Shown here: piece after piece, positions 1-9,015 of the stretch | Numbering within the stretch: the stretch's first letter is position 1 | Layout of the letters: every line of letters starts with the position of its first letter | Notes under the pieces: model-generated | Seen by the model: only the letters and a program-made list of their open reading frames with translations | Database searches by the model: none | What the model was told of the DNA's origin: nothing | Origin: Rebecca billardiae RCC1528 | Taxonomy: Eukaryota > Haptophyta | Length of the DNA stretch: 64,000 bases | Assembly (NCBI GenBank): GCA_965240325.2 | Contig: OZ251222.1 | Coordinates: 3,162,001 to 3,226,000 of the forward strand | Direction: 5' to 3' | Made by a program: the position numbers and the translations under genes

Positions 1-136
1 CCCCGGCCGCGCCGCCGCCGCCGCCGCGCAGGCATGCTCTCGTAGGAGGAGACGGCGGAGCTGCACGCACACATGGCCGCGCGCGGCTCTCGGTCGGACG
101 GTCGGCGATCACGGGCGCGCTGCCGGCCCGGCGCGC

Positions 137-700
137 CGCTGAACGACGAGTAGGCCGCGCTGGAGGAGTACGTCCGCCGCCGCGCTCCGCCTGCGCGAGC
201 AGCGCTCCGCCGCGCCCGACCCGCTGGCCGAGCAGCTGCGCAGCGACCGCGCCATCGATCGCAGAGCAGCTGCAGGCGCGAGGAGATGGCGGCACGCGCG
301 GGCGGCGCGCCCGTGACGCTGCACTCGGCCGAGGTCGACGAGGACGCGCAGATGGCGCTGGCGCTGCTGCTCGTGTGCGAAGCGTGCGACCAGGACACAC
401 GCGCGCTGCGCAACGCTGAGCGCCGGATCCGTTTTCGGCGCCGTAAGGTACGCAAGGCGCTGGCAGCGGAGCGCACCGGGGCGGCGGCGCATGCGCGCAC
501 GCGGCGCGCTCGCGGTCGATGCGCGGCAACTCCAACCGCCTCGGCAAGCGCAAGCAGCGGGACGAGGGCGGCGCCGCGGCGGCGGGTGCGATGAACAAAT
601 CGGACGAGCGCGCCAAGTCCCGACGCATCGCCAACGCCGCCAAGCTGTTCGAGGACATGGACGGCGACGAGATCGCGGCCGCGGCGCACGCGGCGCCGGC
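137..700 (+). pseudogene. Decayed coding-like remnant, family unknown
   Basis: Protein-like sequence continues across this stretch only by changing frame. A Glu/Arg-rich helix is readable near 154-175, another (REQRSAAPDPLAEQLRSD) near 195-255, an acidic then basic segment at 330-475, and a last one (SRRIANAAKLFEDMDGDE) at 620-675. In-frame stops lie at 43 and 151. The composition suggests a charged coiled-coil protein. It could instead be a multi-exon 3' end whose introns I cannot place; the only good donor is GTACGC near 449. I do not recognise the family. Nothing gene-like is seen from about 720 to 1053. Confidence 0.25.
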
Positions 701-1053
701 AACTGCTGCTGGACTGCCAACTTGCCTCGCAGACTGCCACTGCCACTGGGCCTGGCCCATTATAAATCTTCATACGACATTGAGCAGCCGAGCAGCCGAC
801 GGAGGGTGCACCGCGGGCCCCTAACTGCGTTGGTTCTACGGAAGGACCGCGGAACGCGGTCATATTCGTCACGGACGCCAGCGCTGACGGTATTACTATA
901 TTGCTGAGACATGTGTAATATCTGTTATTGTGTTACTGTCTTGAGCCCTAGCTCTGTGACTCAGATGTGAATAAGCGTCTGCTCTTAGTTAGGCCGGACT
1001 CGTCCAGGCGTCCGTCACGGTCTCCCCGAGGCACATCCATGATTGGATTTGGA

Positions 1054-2016
1054 TCATCCCTGACTCTGAGGCTTCGCGGCCGGGCCATCTGTGGCAGCAG
1101 GATCAGGGAGGTCGAGGATGCCTGCATCATCTGGCAGGGGAGTCGCCCAGCCCGAGCGCATCCCCTCGCACGCATACCACAGCTGGGTGACCAGCCGCGT
1201 GCCATTCAGGATGGGCAGTGCTGCGTGCATGTTCTCGACTCCCGACGAGAAGACGAGCAGGCGACCCCGCGACGGCTCAATGCGCAGGCCGCGCGAAACG
1301 AGCCTGTCCGCGCCCACCTCGTCCCCAATGCCGGTCTCACCGCCCTCGAGGCCGTCCTCTCCGTGAGTGCAGAGGTAGAGGATCGCGGTGTACACGAAGA
1401 GCATATCCGTGAGGAAGTCGCCGTGCAGGCCGACAGGCTTCCACGGTTGCGGGTGCGGCTGGTTGTGGTAGTATGGCGGGCTGTGCTTCGTGTTCGCCCG
1501 GATGATGTTAGTCCTGTAGAACTTGACTGACGGTGGGACATCGTGCTTCTCGATCAAGAGCTGCCTAACATCCTCGGCGAGCGCGTTCCACGCATGGTAC
1601 CCCAGTGGGATAGACCAAGTCCACATCTTGATCTCATACCCGTGCGGCGAGTTCTCGATCGAGGGTGCGTTTGCCTCAATCTCCGCGATTGCCCCTTCAG
1701 AGGCGAAATGGTCGTAGACGGCGCGAAAGCACGGCCCCTTGCTGTAGCACGAAAGGCCCTCGCGTCGTCGAAACTTGCCCTTGCGACTGACGTTCCCTGT
1801 GTAGTTCACCATTTTCACGTGCTCAGCCTTCTTGTCGATGCAGGGCACATCCTCGTGGAACGCCATGCGCATCGGTCCCCGCGGCTGACCCGCCAGCGAC
1901 GCGAGCTGCACCACGCCATCAGGATCGATCCGCTCGGGTGCTCCGTCGGGACCGACGGCGAAGGTCTCCGACGCCGCAGATTGCAGCGCAGGCAGGATGC
2001 ACAGCCAAAGGTTCAT
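1054..2016 (-). CDS. 2-oxoglutarate/Fe(II) oxygenase, prolyl 4-hydroxylase-like
   Basis: A 320-residue protein of the P4H-type double-stranded beta-helix dioxygenase family. These enzymes hydroxylate a side chain using Fe(II), O2 and 2-oxoglutarate. The iron ligands are visible as H198-x-D200 (LHGDF) and H264 (NMHAALP). The likely 2-oxoglutarate-binding basic residue is R274 in GTRLVTQLW, where many P4Hs have Lys. The first 17 residues are hydrophobic (MNLWLCILPALQ) and look like a signal peptide, so the enzyme probably acts in the secretory pathway. The frame stays open upstream to 2403, but that part is antisense to COMMD2, so the ATG at 2016 was chosen. It lies 109 bp from the divergent COMMD2 start. 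The substrate is unknown; collagen-like or algal Pro-rich wall proteins are possible. Confidence 0.85.
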   Translation of the reverse strand: MNLWLCILPALQSAASETFAVGPDGAPERIDPDGVVQLASLAGQPRGPMRMAFHEDVPCIDKKAEHVKMVNYTGNVSRKGKFRRREGLSCYSKGPCFRAVYDHFASEGAIAEIEANAPSIENSPHGYEIKMWTWSIPLGYHAWNALAEDVRQLLIEKHDVPPSVKFYRTNIIRANTKHSPPYYHNQPHPQPWKPVGLHGDFLTDMLFVYTAILYLCTHGEDGLEGGETGIGDEVGADRLVSRGLRIEPSRGRLLVFSSGVENMHAALPILNGTRLVTQLWYACEGMRSGWATPLPDDAGILDLPDPAATDGPAAKPQSQG

Positions 2017-2125
2017 CGCGAGCCTCGAGAGCGCCAGGGCGGAGTGGACCGAGACCGACGAGCGGACGAGCGGGAGCGTCCCGAGCGCCGACGCCGGCTG
2101 GGCGCGCCTGCCGTGGACGATCAGC
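2017..2125. promoter_or_regulatory. Probable bidirectional promoter, oxygenase/COMMD2
   Basis: This is the 109-bp gap between two divergent start codons. It must hold both 5' UTRs and at least part of both core promoters. No clear TATA box is seen. Confidence 0.45.
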
Positions 2126-2886
2126 ATGGCGGACGCTCTGCGTGCGCTCAACCACCTCGACGCCAGTGCGGTGACGGCAATATGCGAGGCTGCGATCCAG
2201 ATTGAGCGATCGGGCGGCGGCCTGGGTGCTGCCCAACACCTGCCTCCAGCATCACCACACGATGAAGCATCAGCTGCGGCGAGCATGCTCTCGCATGCCA
2301 TGTTTGAGTGTGCCCGAGAGTCGGTGGCGCCCGCAGATCGACTGCAGGAGTGGCTCCACGCCGCAGTGCGCGCAGGCGCGAGCCCCTGCGTCGCGAACGC
2401 CATGCATCTTGTCCATGCGCTCTCTGCACGCCGCGTTCAATACTTGTAACGCCCTGCCCTCCGCCTGCGACGTGTGCATGCGCCCCTCCCCAGGGCGTGC
2501 ACCCAGGCGTGATTGAGACCATCCGGCTGTTCTTCGTCGAGAACGAGGCGACCCTGGCTCAACGGGCCGCGTCCCTCGACCCAGGGCAGCCAACATATGC
2601 TGGACTGGATTGGCGGCTGGACGTGCAGATTGCGTCCAGGTGGCGTGGGAGGCACACTGCGCAGCCGATCTACTTGCTGCAGCTCCACACATGCACTGAT
2701 GGGCAACAGTGCACGCACGCGCTGCAAGCGGAGGCCTCATCGCTGCGCTATGTGGCGGATGAGCTCGAGGCGGCTCTACAGGCCGGCGGCGCCACGCACT
2801 CCCAGAGAGTCCGTCGCGCCGCGGAAAGCGCAATCCGTAACGAAGCTGACAGTGGTGGCGGCAGCGGGATCGGCGGCAACCGGTAA
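2126..2886 (+). CDS. COMMD2: COMM domain-containing protein 2 (one intron)
   Basis: COMMD proteins form the Commander complex, which works with Retriever in endosomal recycling. Exon 1 is 2126-2365 (80 codons), the intron is 2366-2493 (GTGCGC...CCCCAG) and exon 2 is 2494-2886, giving 210 residues, close to the roughly 200 usual for COMMD2. The C-terminal COMM domain is clear: LDWRLDVQIASR, then a PIYLLQLHT strand and a final helix. Exon 1 carries the helical HN domain. The splice is in phase 0 and joins EWLHAA to GVHPGV, restoring the continuous helix expected in the family. The stop lies 40 bp before a GA microsatellite. Confidence 0.88.
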
Positions 2887-2928
2887 CAGCAGTGCTGATA
2901 TGAGTAGTGAGTGCTTGACGAATTTAAG

Positions 2929-3129
<201 letters not shown>

Positions 3130-3631
3130 GGACTCGGAGACGGGTCTGAATCACGGGAGAGAGAGACGCCGAGAGACGTGGTCTGTGGCATGGCAATCAC
3201 AATATATATACTAATAACGGGCTCGGGCGTCAGTGGCGTCTTCGGACTGAGGCGGGCATACGACATGCGCATAAGGTATTTACGTCGTTAAGTCGTTAGT
3301 AACGTCTCGCGTCGTCCGGAGTCCGCCCGGCGGCTACTGATTGAATAAGTCGTTTAATACGTATGATAGATGGTAAGATGCATGCCATTATATAATAAAT
3401 CACTTCATAATGCGCAGGCGTCTGATTCCGGAGACGAGCTACAGGCGGAACTACAGCCATGCTGACGATGACGATGATGAGTCGTAGAATCAATGATAAC
3501 TATAACGACATTGCCTTTCATTCACACGCACAGCTACTTAACTCCCCTATAACCCTGCACCGTGCGCGCGGGACCCAAACGGCGGCCGGGCATTGCCGCG
3601 CAACAGGATCGTGGGGACGTGGGGCCCGCCG

Positions 3632-3744
<113 letters not shown>

Positions 3745-3868
3745 ATACGAAGTCAGTGACACCGCGCGCAGCCTCGCCTCGCCGTTCGGGATCATGCATT
3801 CGTCGCCTGTTTCGCAGGAATCATTGCACACACCCTGAACAATATTGCATGGTCAGGATGATCAGGAC

Positions 3869-4960
3869 TCAGGTGTTCGAGGTTGTCGTCCGCGCCGCCG
3901 CCATGTCCTCGCCTTGCGGACCGGCCGAAGCCAGCGCCTGCTGCTTGTGTTGGTGGTGCCACTGCTTGATGGCCCACAAGTGTCCTCGAGCGATGCCACG
4001 TCCGATGGTATTCGGATAGACGCCCCGTAGCTCGAAGCTGTCGATCGAGCGCTCCTCGCCTGCGGCGGTCGTGTACTGCCCAGTGCCCGCTGTGTCCTGG
4101 ACCGCATCCGGCTCGACGTGCTCGCACCACCGGCAGATGTCGGCGATCGGCACCCAGCAGGCGCTATCGCACTCGACGGACTGAAGCGTGACCGGCATCG
4201 CCGAGCTTGCCCGCAGCTCAACGAAGGCCACGAGGTGGTGCCTCGGGCGCTTGCCATTGCCCGAGGCACGCAGCTCGGCCCACTCCGAGAGCTGGGTTGG
4301 ATAGCACGACTCCCACAGCGCGCACACCTTGTTGCTCGACGAGGGGGCGGCCGCGGAACTCAGTGCGAGGCTCGTCTCTTCGCGAAGCTCGCGAATCGCC
4401 GTGTGGACGATGCATTCGTCGTCGGACTCGACGCCCCCGCCGGGCAGCACCCATGCGCCGGGGAAGGTGCGCATACTTGCTGGCCGCCGGGTGAGGAGAA
4501 CGCGGTCGAGATCATCAATCACGAGGGCCACAGCCGCCATTCGCAGGGCTGCCCACGACTCAGACGGTGTGGTCTCGTCTGCGCACGCCGGGCACGTGTC
4601 CAGCCCCGTCGACGTGCGCTGGTGCCCGAGGACCATCACGTCGTCGCCATGCTCGGCCAGCTGCGCACTGCTTGGCCATAGCTCGACGAGAGGCCCAGTC
4701 GAGGTGGCCCTCTCGATGAAGCGCACCAGCCCGTGCTGCGCACCGACCGCTGCGTCATAGAGCACACCTTCGTCAACTTTGAGCGCGCGATACAAGCATG
4801 GGTGGTCCACCCCGTGAATGAGAGGTGCCGGCGGACGCACGACGTCGTGCATGGCGAGCGGGATGGAGTTGGCGCCTTGCCGCTCGACAAGCGCGCTCGC
4901 CAAGTTGGGCAGTCCTGCACTCCTGCTCAAGAACTGCTCACCAGGACCGTGATCACTCAT
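3869..4960 (-). CDS. Nudix hydrolase
   Basis: A 363-residue protein with a central Nudix domain (residues 141-300) that hydrolyses nucleoside diphosphate-linked substrates. The Nudix box runs from G176 to L198: GVESDDE, seven residues, then RELREETSL. It fits GX5EX7REUXEEXGU except that the last Gly is Ser197. The metal-binding REXXEE glutamates (E191, E194, E195) are intact. About 140 residues precede the domain, and a Cys pair (CPAC, near 123-126) might bind metal. The architecture recalls NUDT17-like proteins. The ATG at 4960 was chosen because the longer frame is antisense to the homeobox gene. It ends next to the ATT repeat. Substrate unknown. Confidence 0.85.
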   Translation of the reverse strand: MSDHGPGEQFLSRSAGLPNLASALVERQGANSIPLAMHDVVRPPAPLIHGVDHPCLYRALKVDEGVLYDAAVGAQHGLVRFIERATSTGPLVELWPSSAQLAEHGDDVMVLGHQRTSTGLDTCPACADETTPSESWAALRMAAVALVIDDLDRVLLTRRPASMRTFPGAWVLPGGGVESDDECIVHTAIRELREETSLALSSAAAPSSSNKVCALWESCYPTQLSEWAELRASGNGKRPRHHLVAFVELRASSAMPVTLQSVECDSACWVPIADICRWCEHVEPDAVQDTAGTGQYTTAAGEERSIDSFELRGVYPNTIGRGIARGHLWAIKQWHHQHKQQALASAGPQGEDMAAARTTTSNT

Positions 4961-5054
4961 CAGTTGCTTATTGGAGACGCGACGGGTTTCGTCGCGGCAG
5001 CCTTGGCCGGCTTGTGTGGAGCGCTTCCCGCGCAGAGGAGTCCACACAAACGCC
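4961..5054. promoter_or_regulatory. Probable bidirectional promoter, Nudix/homeobox
   Basis: A 94-bp spacer between two divergent ATGs. If the homeobox gene started at its first in-frame ATG (4971), only 10 bp would remain, which supports 5055 as its start. Confidence 0.45.
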
Positions 5055-5993
5055 ATGGCGATGCAGGACCCAGCCGCGTCGCCCGCAACGATGGATTCCG
5101 GCCTCAACGAGATCGACATTCTGAGCCTGCTGGACTCGTGGGACGCGGCCGAGCCGTCCGGCGCAAAGATGATCAAGCTGTCCGCATCGCTCTCGAAGTC
5201 ACAGCGGCTTCGGCTGAACAAGCCCACGGGTGACAACTCTGCGCTCTCGTGGATGCTTGGCTCGAGCGCAGACACCGCCGAGGACCTCCGCGAGATGGGC
5301 CTCCACGGGATGAGAGGCGGGCCTGCCGTGGATTCGGCAGAGCTCGATACCGTCCTTACGGAGCTGTGCATGGACACGGAGGCGATCAGCTCCCTGATGC
5401 ACACAATGGACACGCTCTCAGGACAGATGCATGCGACAGTGGTGAATGTATGTGCAGGCGGCAGCGCCGAGCTGAACTCGCCCGAGTCTGCCCGGGCTCC
5501 CTCCGAGAAAGCGCCCGCCGTGAACGCGCTCGTGCCTTTGGGCTTGCCGCATTCCTTCAACAACCTCTCCTGCGCGGACACGCTTGCCAAGAACACGGCC
5601 GAGGGCGGTGGTGAGAGTGGCTGCCTGCAATTCGCTCTCACATCAGGGGCTGATTCGGCGCCGTCGATCGACGAGCTTCGCTCCCACTTCTGCAAGCAGT
5701 TTGCCTCGGAAGTTGACGTGCAAGTGAAGAAGGTGCACAAGCGGCGGCGTCTCAATCTCCCCCAAGAGGCGACGGACATCCTGACCAACTTTGTGCAGAC
5801 GCACATCGACAACCCGTATGCGACGCCCGAGAAAAAAGAACAGCTCGCGCTGGAATGCGGCATCAACGTCGAGCAGGTCTCCAACTGGCTCACCAACTAC
5901 CGCAAGCGCCATTGGCAGCCACCATCAGTCGTACAGGTGATTATCCCTCAGGAGAACGCAAAGCAGCATGTTGCTCATGCAGGCATGGGTTGA
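5055..5993 (+). CDS. TALE-type homeodomain transcription factor
   Basis: A 312-residue single-exon protein. The homeodomain lies near the C-terminus (about residues 226-287), starting with a basic KRRRLNLP arm. The loop between helices 1 and 2 carries NPYATPEKKEQLA, the three-residue extension typical of TALE homeodomains. The recognition helix reads VSNWLTNYRKRHW, so the core W-N-R signature is kept. The N-terminal 220 residues are acidic and low in complexity and could hold an activation domain. TALE factors regulate development and, in some algae, the haploid-diploid switch; the role here is unknown. The start ATG at 5055 has a good context (gccATGg) and follows the bidirectional spacer. 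Confidence 0.88.
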   Translation: MAMQDPAASPATMDSGLNEIDILSLLDSWDAAEPSGAKMIKLSASLSKSQRLRLNKPTGDNSALSWMLGSSADTAEDLREMGLHGMRGGPAVDSAELDTVLTELCMDTEAISSLMHTMDTLSGQMHATVVNVCAGGSAELNSPESARAPSEKAPAVNALVPLGLPHSFNNLSCADTLAKNTAEGGGESGCLQFALTSGADSAPSIDELRSHFCKQFASEVDVQVKKVHKRRRLNLPQEATDILTNFVQTHIDNPYATPEKKEQLALECGINVEQVSNWLTNYRKRHWQPPSVVQVIIPQENAKQHVAHAGMG

Positions 5994-6598
5994 GCTCATC
6001 TCGACCACGACGACACAGGTGGGAGGCGGTAGAGTACAGGGCTGGGAGTACTACAAGTACGCTACGTCTCGTGAGGCTGAGTCTAGGCTACATCAGCGCG
6101 GTAGTGCTGCACAGTTGGTCTAGTGACCAGAGCGCACAAGGAGCCCGCTTGTCTAACTGGCACAGCCAGGACATGGCCGCTCGGGAAATCGGCGTAGACC
6201 TGCTATAGGCGGCTGACACACACACAGGCGGGACCGCACCGTAGAGTGCCAGCAGCGCCGCACCTAACTAATAACATCACAGCCTGCCTCGGCCGACGCG
6301 ACCGCTTCTTGCTAGCATACTACAGTTTATTTGTTTTAACGTGCGTAAGGCTCACGGTGGCAGGTTGCCGCGCCATCCTTCATCGCACGCTCTCCGAAGA
6401 GAGACCTGGTAAAGTAGTAGTATGCTAGTCGTAATAATGATCTTTGAGATATTTGAGCAGATTCCTGTATCTTTACAAGGCGGCTGAGAGTTAGTTTATT
6501 ATAATAATTATTATTATTAGACGAGTCTGACTGAATTATGAGCTAAATGCATGATCAGATAGCTGAGCGCGCGTGTACATCAGAGCGCCTGATGCGGA
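5994..6598. other. Intergenic, with one dispersed repeat
   Basis: No gene is seen between the homeobox and CUE genes, which converge here. It contains a copy of a 62-bp dispersed repeat (6321-6382) and a short (ATT) run near 6498-6520. Confidence 0.7.
6321..6382 (+). repeat. 62-bp dispersed repeat, copy 1
   Basis: Identical over 62 bp to 62693-62754. The reverse complement recurs in diverged form at 12141-12208. It begins TACAGTTTATTTG and ends GCGCCATCCTTCA. All copies lie between genes. Confidence 0.9.
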
Positions 6599-7093
6599 CT
6601 ACAGCGTGCAGACGCTCGAATCCCGCCGTTGTGAGGCGCACATTGCGAGCAAGACCTCGCAGGCCTCCTCACATGTAGGGTTCGCCGCCAGGACACTCTC
6701 TATCACGGAGTGGGGGAGTTGAGGGAAGGCCGACATGAGCTCCTCCATGCTCGCGAGTCCCTCGTTCGGAGGCCCCAGGCTCGCCGTTTGTGCGGAAGAA
6801 GGATTTTCTGCAGATGCTGCAAGCGCGCTCTGGGTCTCGTCGTAGGCGTCGCCGTCATCTGGCATGCTGTTTGTGGTGTCGACGTCATCCGATGAGATCA
6901 ATCGTGTGAAGTCATCGCGCGGCTCCATGAAGGAGCGCAAGCTCGAGAAGATGCGGCGTGGAGAGAAGACTCCGCCACTAGCACTGTGTTCCTTTCTGGA
7001 AAAGGACGCGACGTCACCCCATCGTGTCGTCGGGTCAGGGAGGTTCGTGTCGCCCTGCCTTGGCCAATGCGCGGCGGCAGCGGTGGTCATCAT
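6599..7093 (-). CDS. CUE-domain ubiquitin-binding protein, small
   Basis: About 164 residues. The C-terminal 45 residues form a CUE domain: MEELMSAFPQLPHSVIESVL, then a Cys/Glu turn and a final EVLLAM with the dileucine-like end. CUE domains bind ubiquitin; the A-F-P here replaces the usual M-F-P. The rest is Ser/Asp-rich and probably disordered. The ATG at 7093 (or the adjacent one at 7090) was chosen. An ATG at 7129 would add 12 residues but would overlap an alternative start of the divergent DUS1L gene. Partner and pathway cannot be read from the sequence. Confidence 0.72.
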   Translation of the reverse strand: MMTTAAAAHWPRQGDTNLPDPTTRWGDVASFSRKEHSASGGVFSPRRIFSSLRSFMEPRDDFTRLISSDDVDTTNSMPDDGDAYDETQSALAASAENPSSAQTASLGPPNEGLASMEELMSAFPQLPHSVIESVLAANPTCEEACEVLLAMCASQRRDSSVCTL

Positions 7094-7318
7094 CGTGCGG
7101 ATGGAAGGGTGAAGGGTGGAATGGTGCATCGACGGGGCAACTTCGATTCTTTGTCAAATTCGGCGCGAAGTTCGGCGGCCAAGGAGGCCACCGGTTCGAG
7201 TCCGGGCCTCCGGACGGCCCTTGCTCAGCAGCCGGGGCCGCCCGAGCCCGCCACGGCAAGGGTGGTCGCACGGGAGGACCAAGACACCACGTCGTCCCTG
7301 ACCAATTCAGCAGTCAGC

Positions 7319-8755
7319 ATGGAGACCGCCCCCCTGCCTGCTACGGACCATGCGCCGGCAGCTGCGCCCTCTACCAGGCCGGAGATGGCGCACTCGCGCA
7401 AGGTACTCGTGCGCGAGCAGCATAGACGCGAGCTCGCCGAGCGAGCCGCGCGCGGGGAGCCCTTGTCCAAGTCTGCGACCAAGAGGCTGCACAAGCAGCA
7501 GCGGCTCGAGGAGAACCGAGCGGCCGTGAAGGCGCAGCGGCGCACCCGGCGGGAGCGGCGGCGCGCACTCGACCAGGCGGACGAGAAGGCCGTCAGCGTG
7601 CCGTCCTCTGTTGCCGCGACCTTCTCGATCGCGCCGGCTGCAGCTGCGGCACGTGCGTACGCCTTTTGGAAGCGGATCGGCGAGCCGCGTGCAATGCTCG
7701 CACCGATGGTGAACCAGTCCGAGCTGGCCTTCCGCATGCTCGCGCGCCGGCATGGCGCACCGATCTGCTTCACGCAGATGTTCCCGGCCGCAACCTTTGC
7801 GGGCCACCCCTCCGTGCGCCTCGACATGTTCGAGCAGCACGCCGCCGACCGTCCGCTCATCGCTCAGTTTTGCGGCGATGACCCGCAGGCGCTTGTGCGT
7901 GCCGCCTCCTTTGTCGCACCGCACGTCGACGCGGTCGACCTGAACTGCGGCTGTCCGCAGGGCATCGCGCGACGCGGGCACTATGGCGCCTTCCTGCTCG
8001 ACGAGCCCGACCTCATCGTCGACATCGTCCGCCAGCTCACCTCCGCCCTGAGCGTGCCCGTCACGGTCAAGCTGCGCATCCAGCCGAGCGAGGAGGCGAC
8101 GCTGGCGCTCGCGCGCCGCCTGCAGGAGGCGGGCTGCGTGATGCTCACGGTGCACGGGCGCACGCGCGAGCAGAAGTCGCGGGGCGAGGCCGACTGGGCG
8201 GCGATCGCGCGCGTGAAGGCTGCGCTTGACATCCCTGTCGTCGCGAATGGCGCCATCGAGGCACACGAGGACATCGCGCGCTGCCTCGCCGCGACCGGGT
8301 GCGACAGCGTGATGACGTCCGAGGCGGCGCTTGAGAACCCCGCCATCTTCGACGGGCAGCCGTGCACGCGCGGCTCGCAGCTGCGGCTGGCGGAGGAGTA
8401 CATTGAGCTCGTCCGCGCGCACCCTCCGCCCAACATCGCCATCGTCAAGTCGCACCTCTTCCGGCTGCTGCACATGTCGCTCACCGAGCACGTGGACATG
8501 CGCGCGGCCATGGCCGTCCTCAAGACGACGGGCGAGCTGTGCGCGGCCGCGGCCGAGGTGATCGCGCGCGACAAGGCGCGCGCCGCGTCCGATCCAGCGT
8601 TCGCCGCACGATGCGACACAGCGAGCGCGCCCTTCGTCACGTGGTACCGCCGCCATCGGCAAGGCGCAGACGATAAGGAGCACGCTGCTCCTGCCGAGGC
8701 AGCTGCTGGGACCGCTCGTGATGATGAGGCGCCATGCGATCAGTGCGAAAGCTGA
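7319..8755 (+). CDS. DUS1L: tRNA-dihydrouridine synthase, DUS1-like
   Basis: A flavoenzyme that reduces uridine to dihydrouridine in the tRNA D-loop, at U16/U17 in the Dus1 class. From 7319 it is 478 residues, close to the family. A basic Arg/Lys-rich segment precedes the FMN-binding TIM barrel, which starts at APMVNQSELAFR. The catalytic Cys is in the NCGCPQGIARRGHYGAFL loop (codon 7952). VTVKLRIQP and HGRTREQK supply flavin-binding Lys and Arg/His residues. The helical tRNA-binding domain follows, with FVTWYRR near its end. The frame is open from 6986 with ATGs at 7121 and 7319; 7319 best fits the family length and avoids overlap with the CUE gene. Single exon. Confidence 0.88.
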   Translation: METAPLPATDHAPAAAPSTRPEMAHSRKVLVREQHRRELAERAARGEPLSKSATKRLHKQQRLEENRAAVKAQRRTRRERRRALDQADEKAVSVPSSVAATFSIAPAAAAARAYAFWKRIGEPRAMLAPMVNQSELAFRMLARRHGAPICFTQMFPAATFAGHPSVRLDMFEQHAADRPLIAQFCGDDPQALVRAASFVAPHVDAVDLNCGCPQGIARRGHYGAFLLDEPDLIVDIVRQLTSALSVPVTVKLRIQPSEEATLALARRLQEAGCVMLTVHGRTREQKSRGEADWAAIARVKAALDIPVVANGAIEAHEDIARCLAATGCDSVMTSEAALENPAIFDGQPCTRGSQLRLAEEYIELVRAHPPPNIAIVKSHLFRLLHMSLTEHVDMRAAMAVLKTTGELCAAAAEVIARDKARAASDPAFAARCDTASAPFVTWYRRHRQGADDKEHAAPAEAAAGTARDDEAPCDQCES

Positions 8756-9015
8756 CAATGTCAGTCCCGGACCCGGGGCTCAGTGCTGATCAGCTGCTTA
8801 TATACTATCAGTGTCAGCGTCTGCGCAGCAGGCCGGACTACGACTCAGATGCGTCGACCGCCCGGCCACACACGGTCGCCTGCCCTCTGCTGCGGCCCGC
8901 AGAGACTGAGTGACTCCGGCAGAGAGGGCAGGCTACCGGGCTGCTAACACTCAGTAACAGCTAAGGCTGGCTGAGCATGGTTCCGCCCTCATCATAATTT
9001 GACATCGTCCTTTCA

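Noticed and set aside
2017-2403. N-terminal extension of the oxygenase to 2403
   Set aside because: It is antisense to COMMD2 exon 1 and the first 45 bases of its intron, and precedes a good signal-peptide start at 2016.
7193-7203. GGTTCGAGTCC, a tRNA B-box-like sequence
   Set aside because: The T-stem has a mismatch, no matching 5' acceptor arm or A box lies at the right distance, and no cloverleaf could be drawn.
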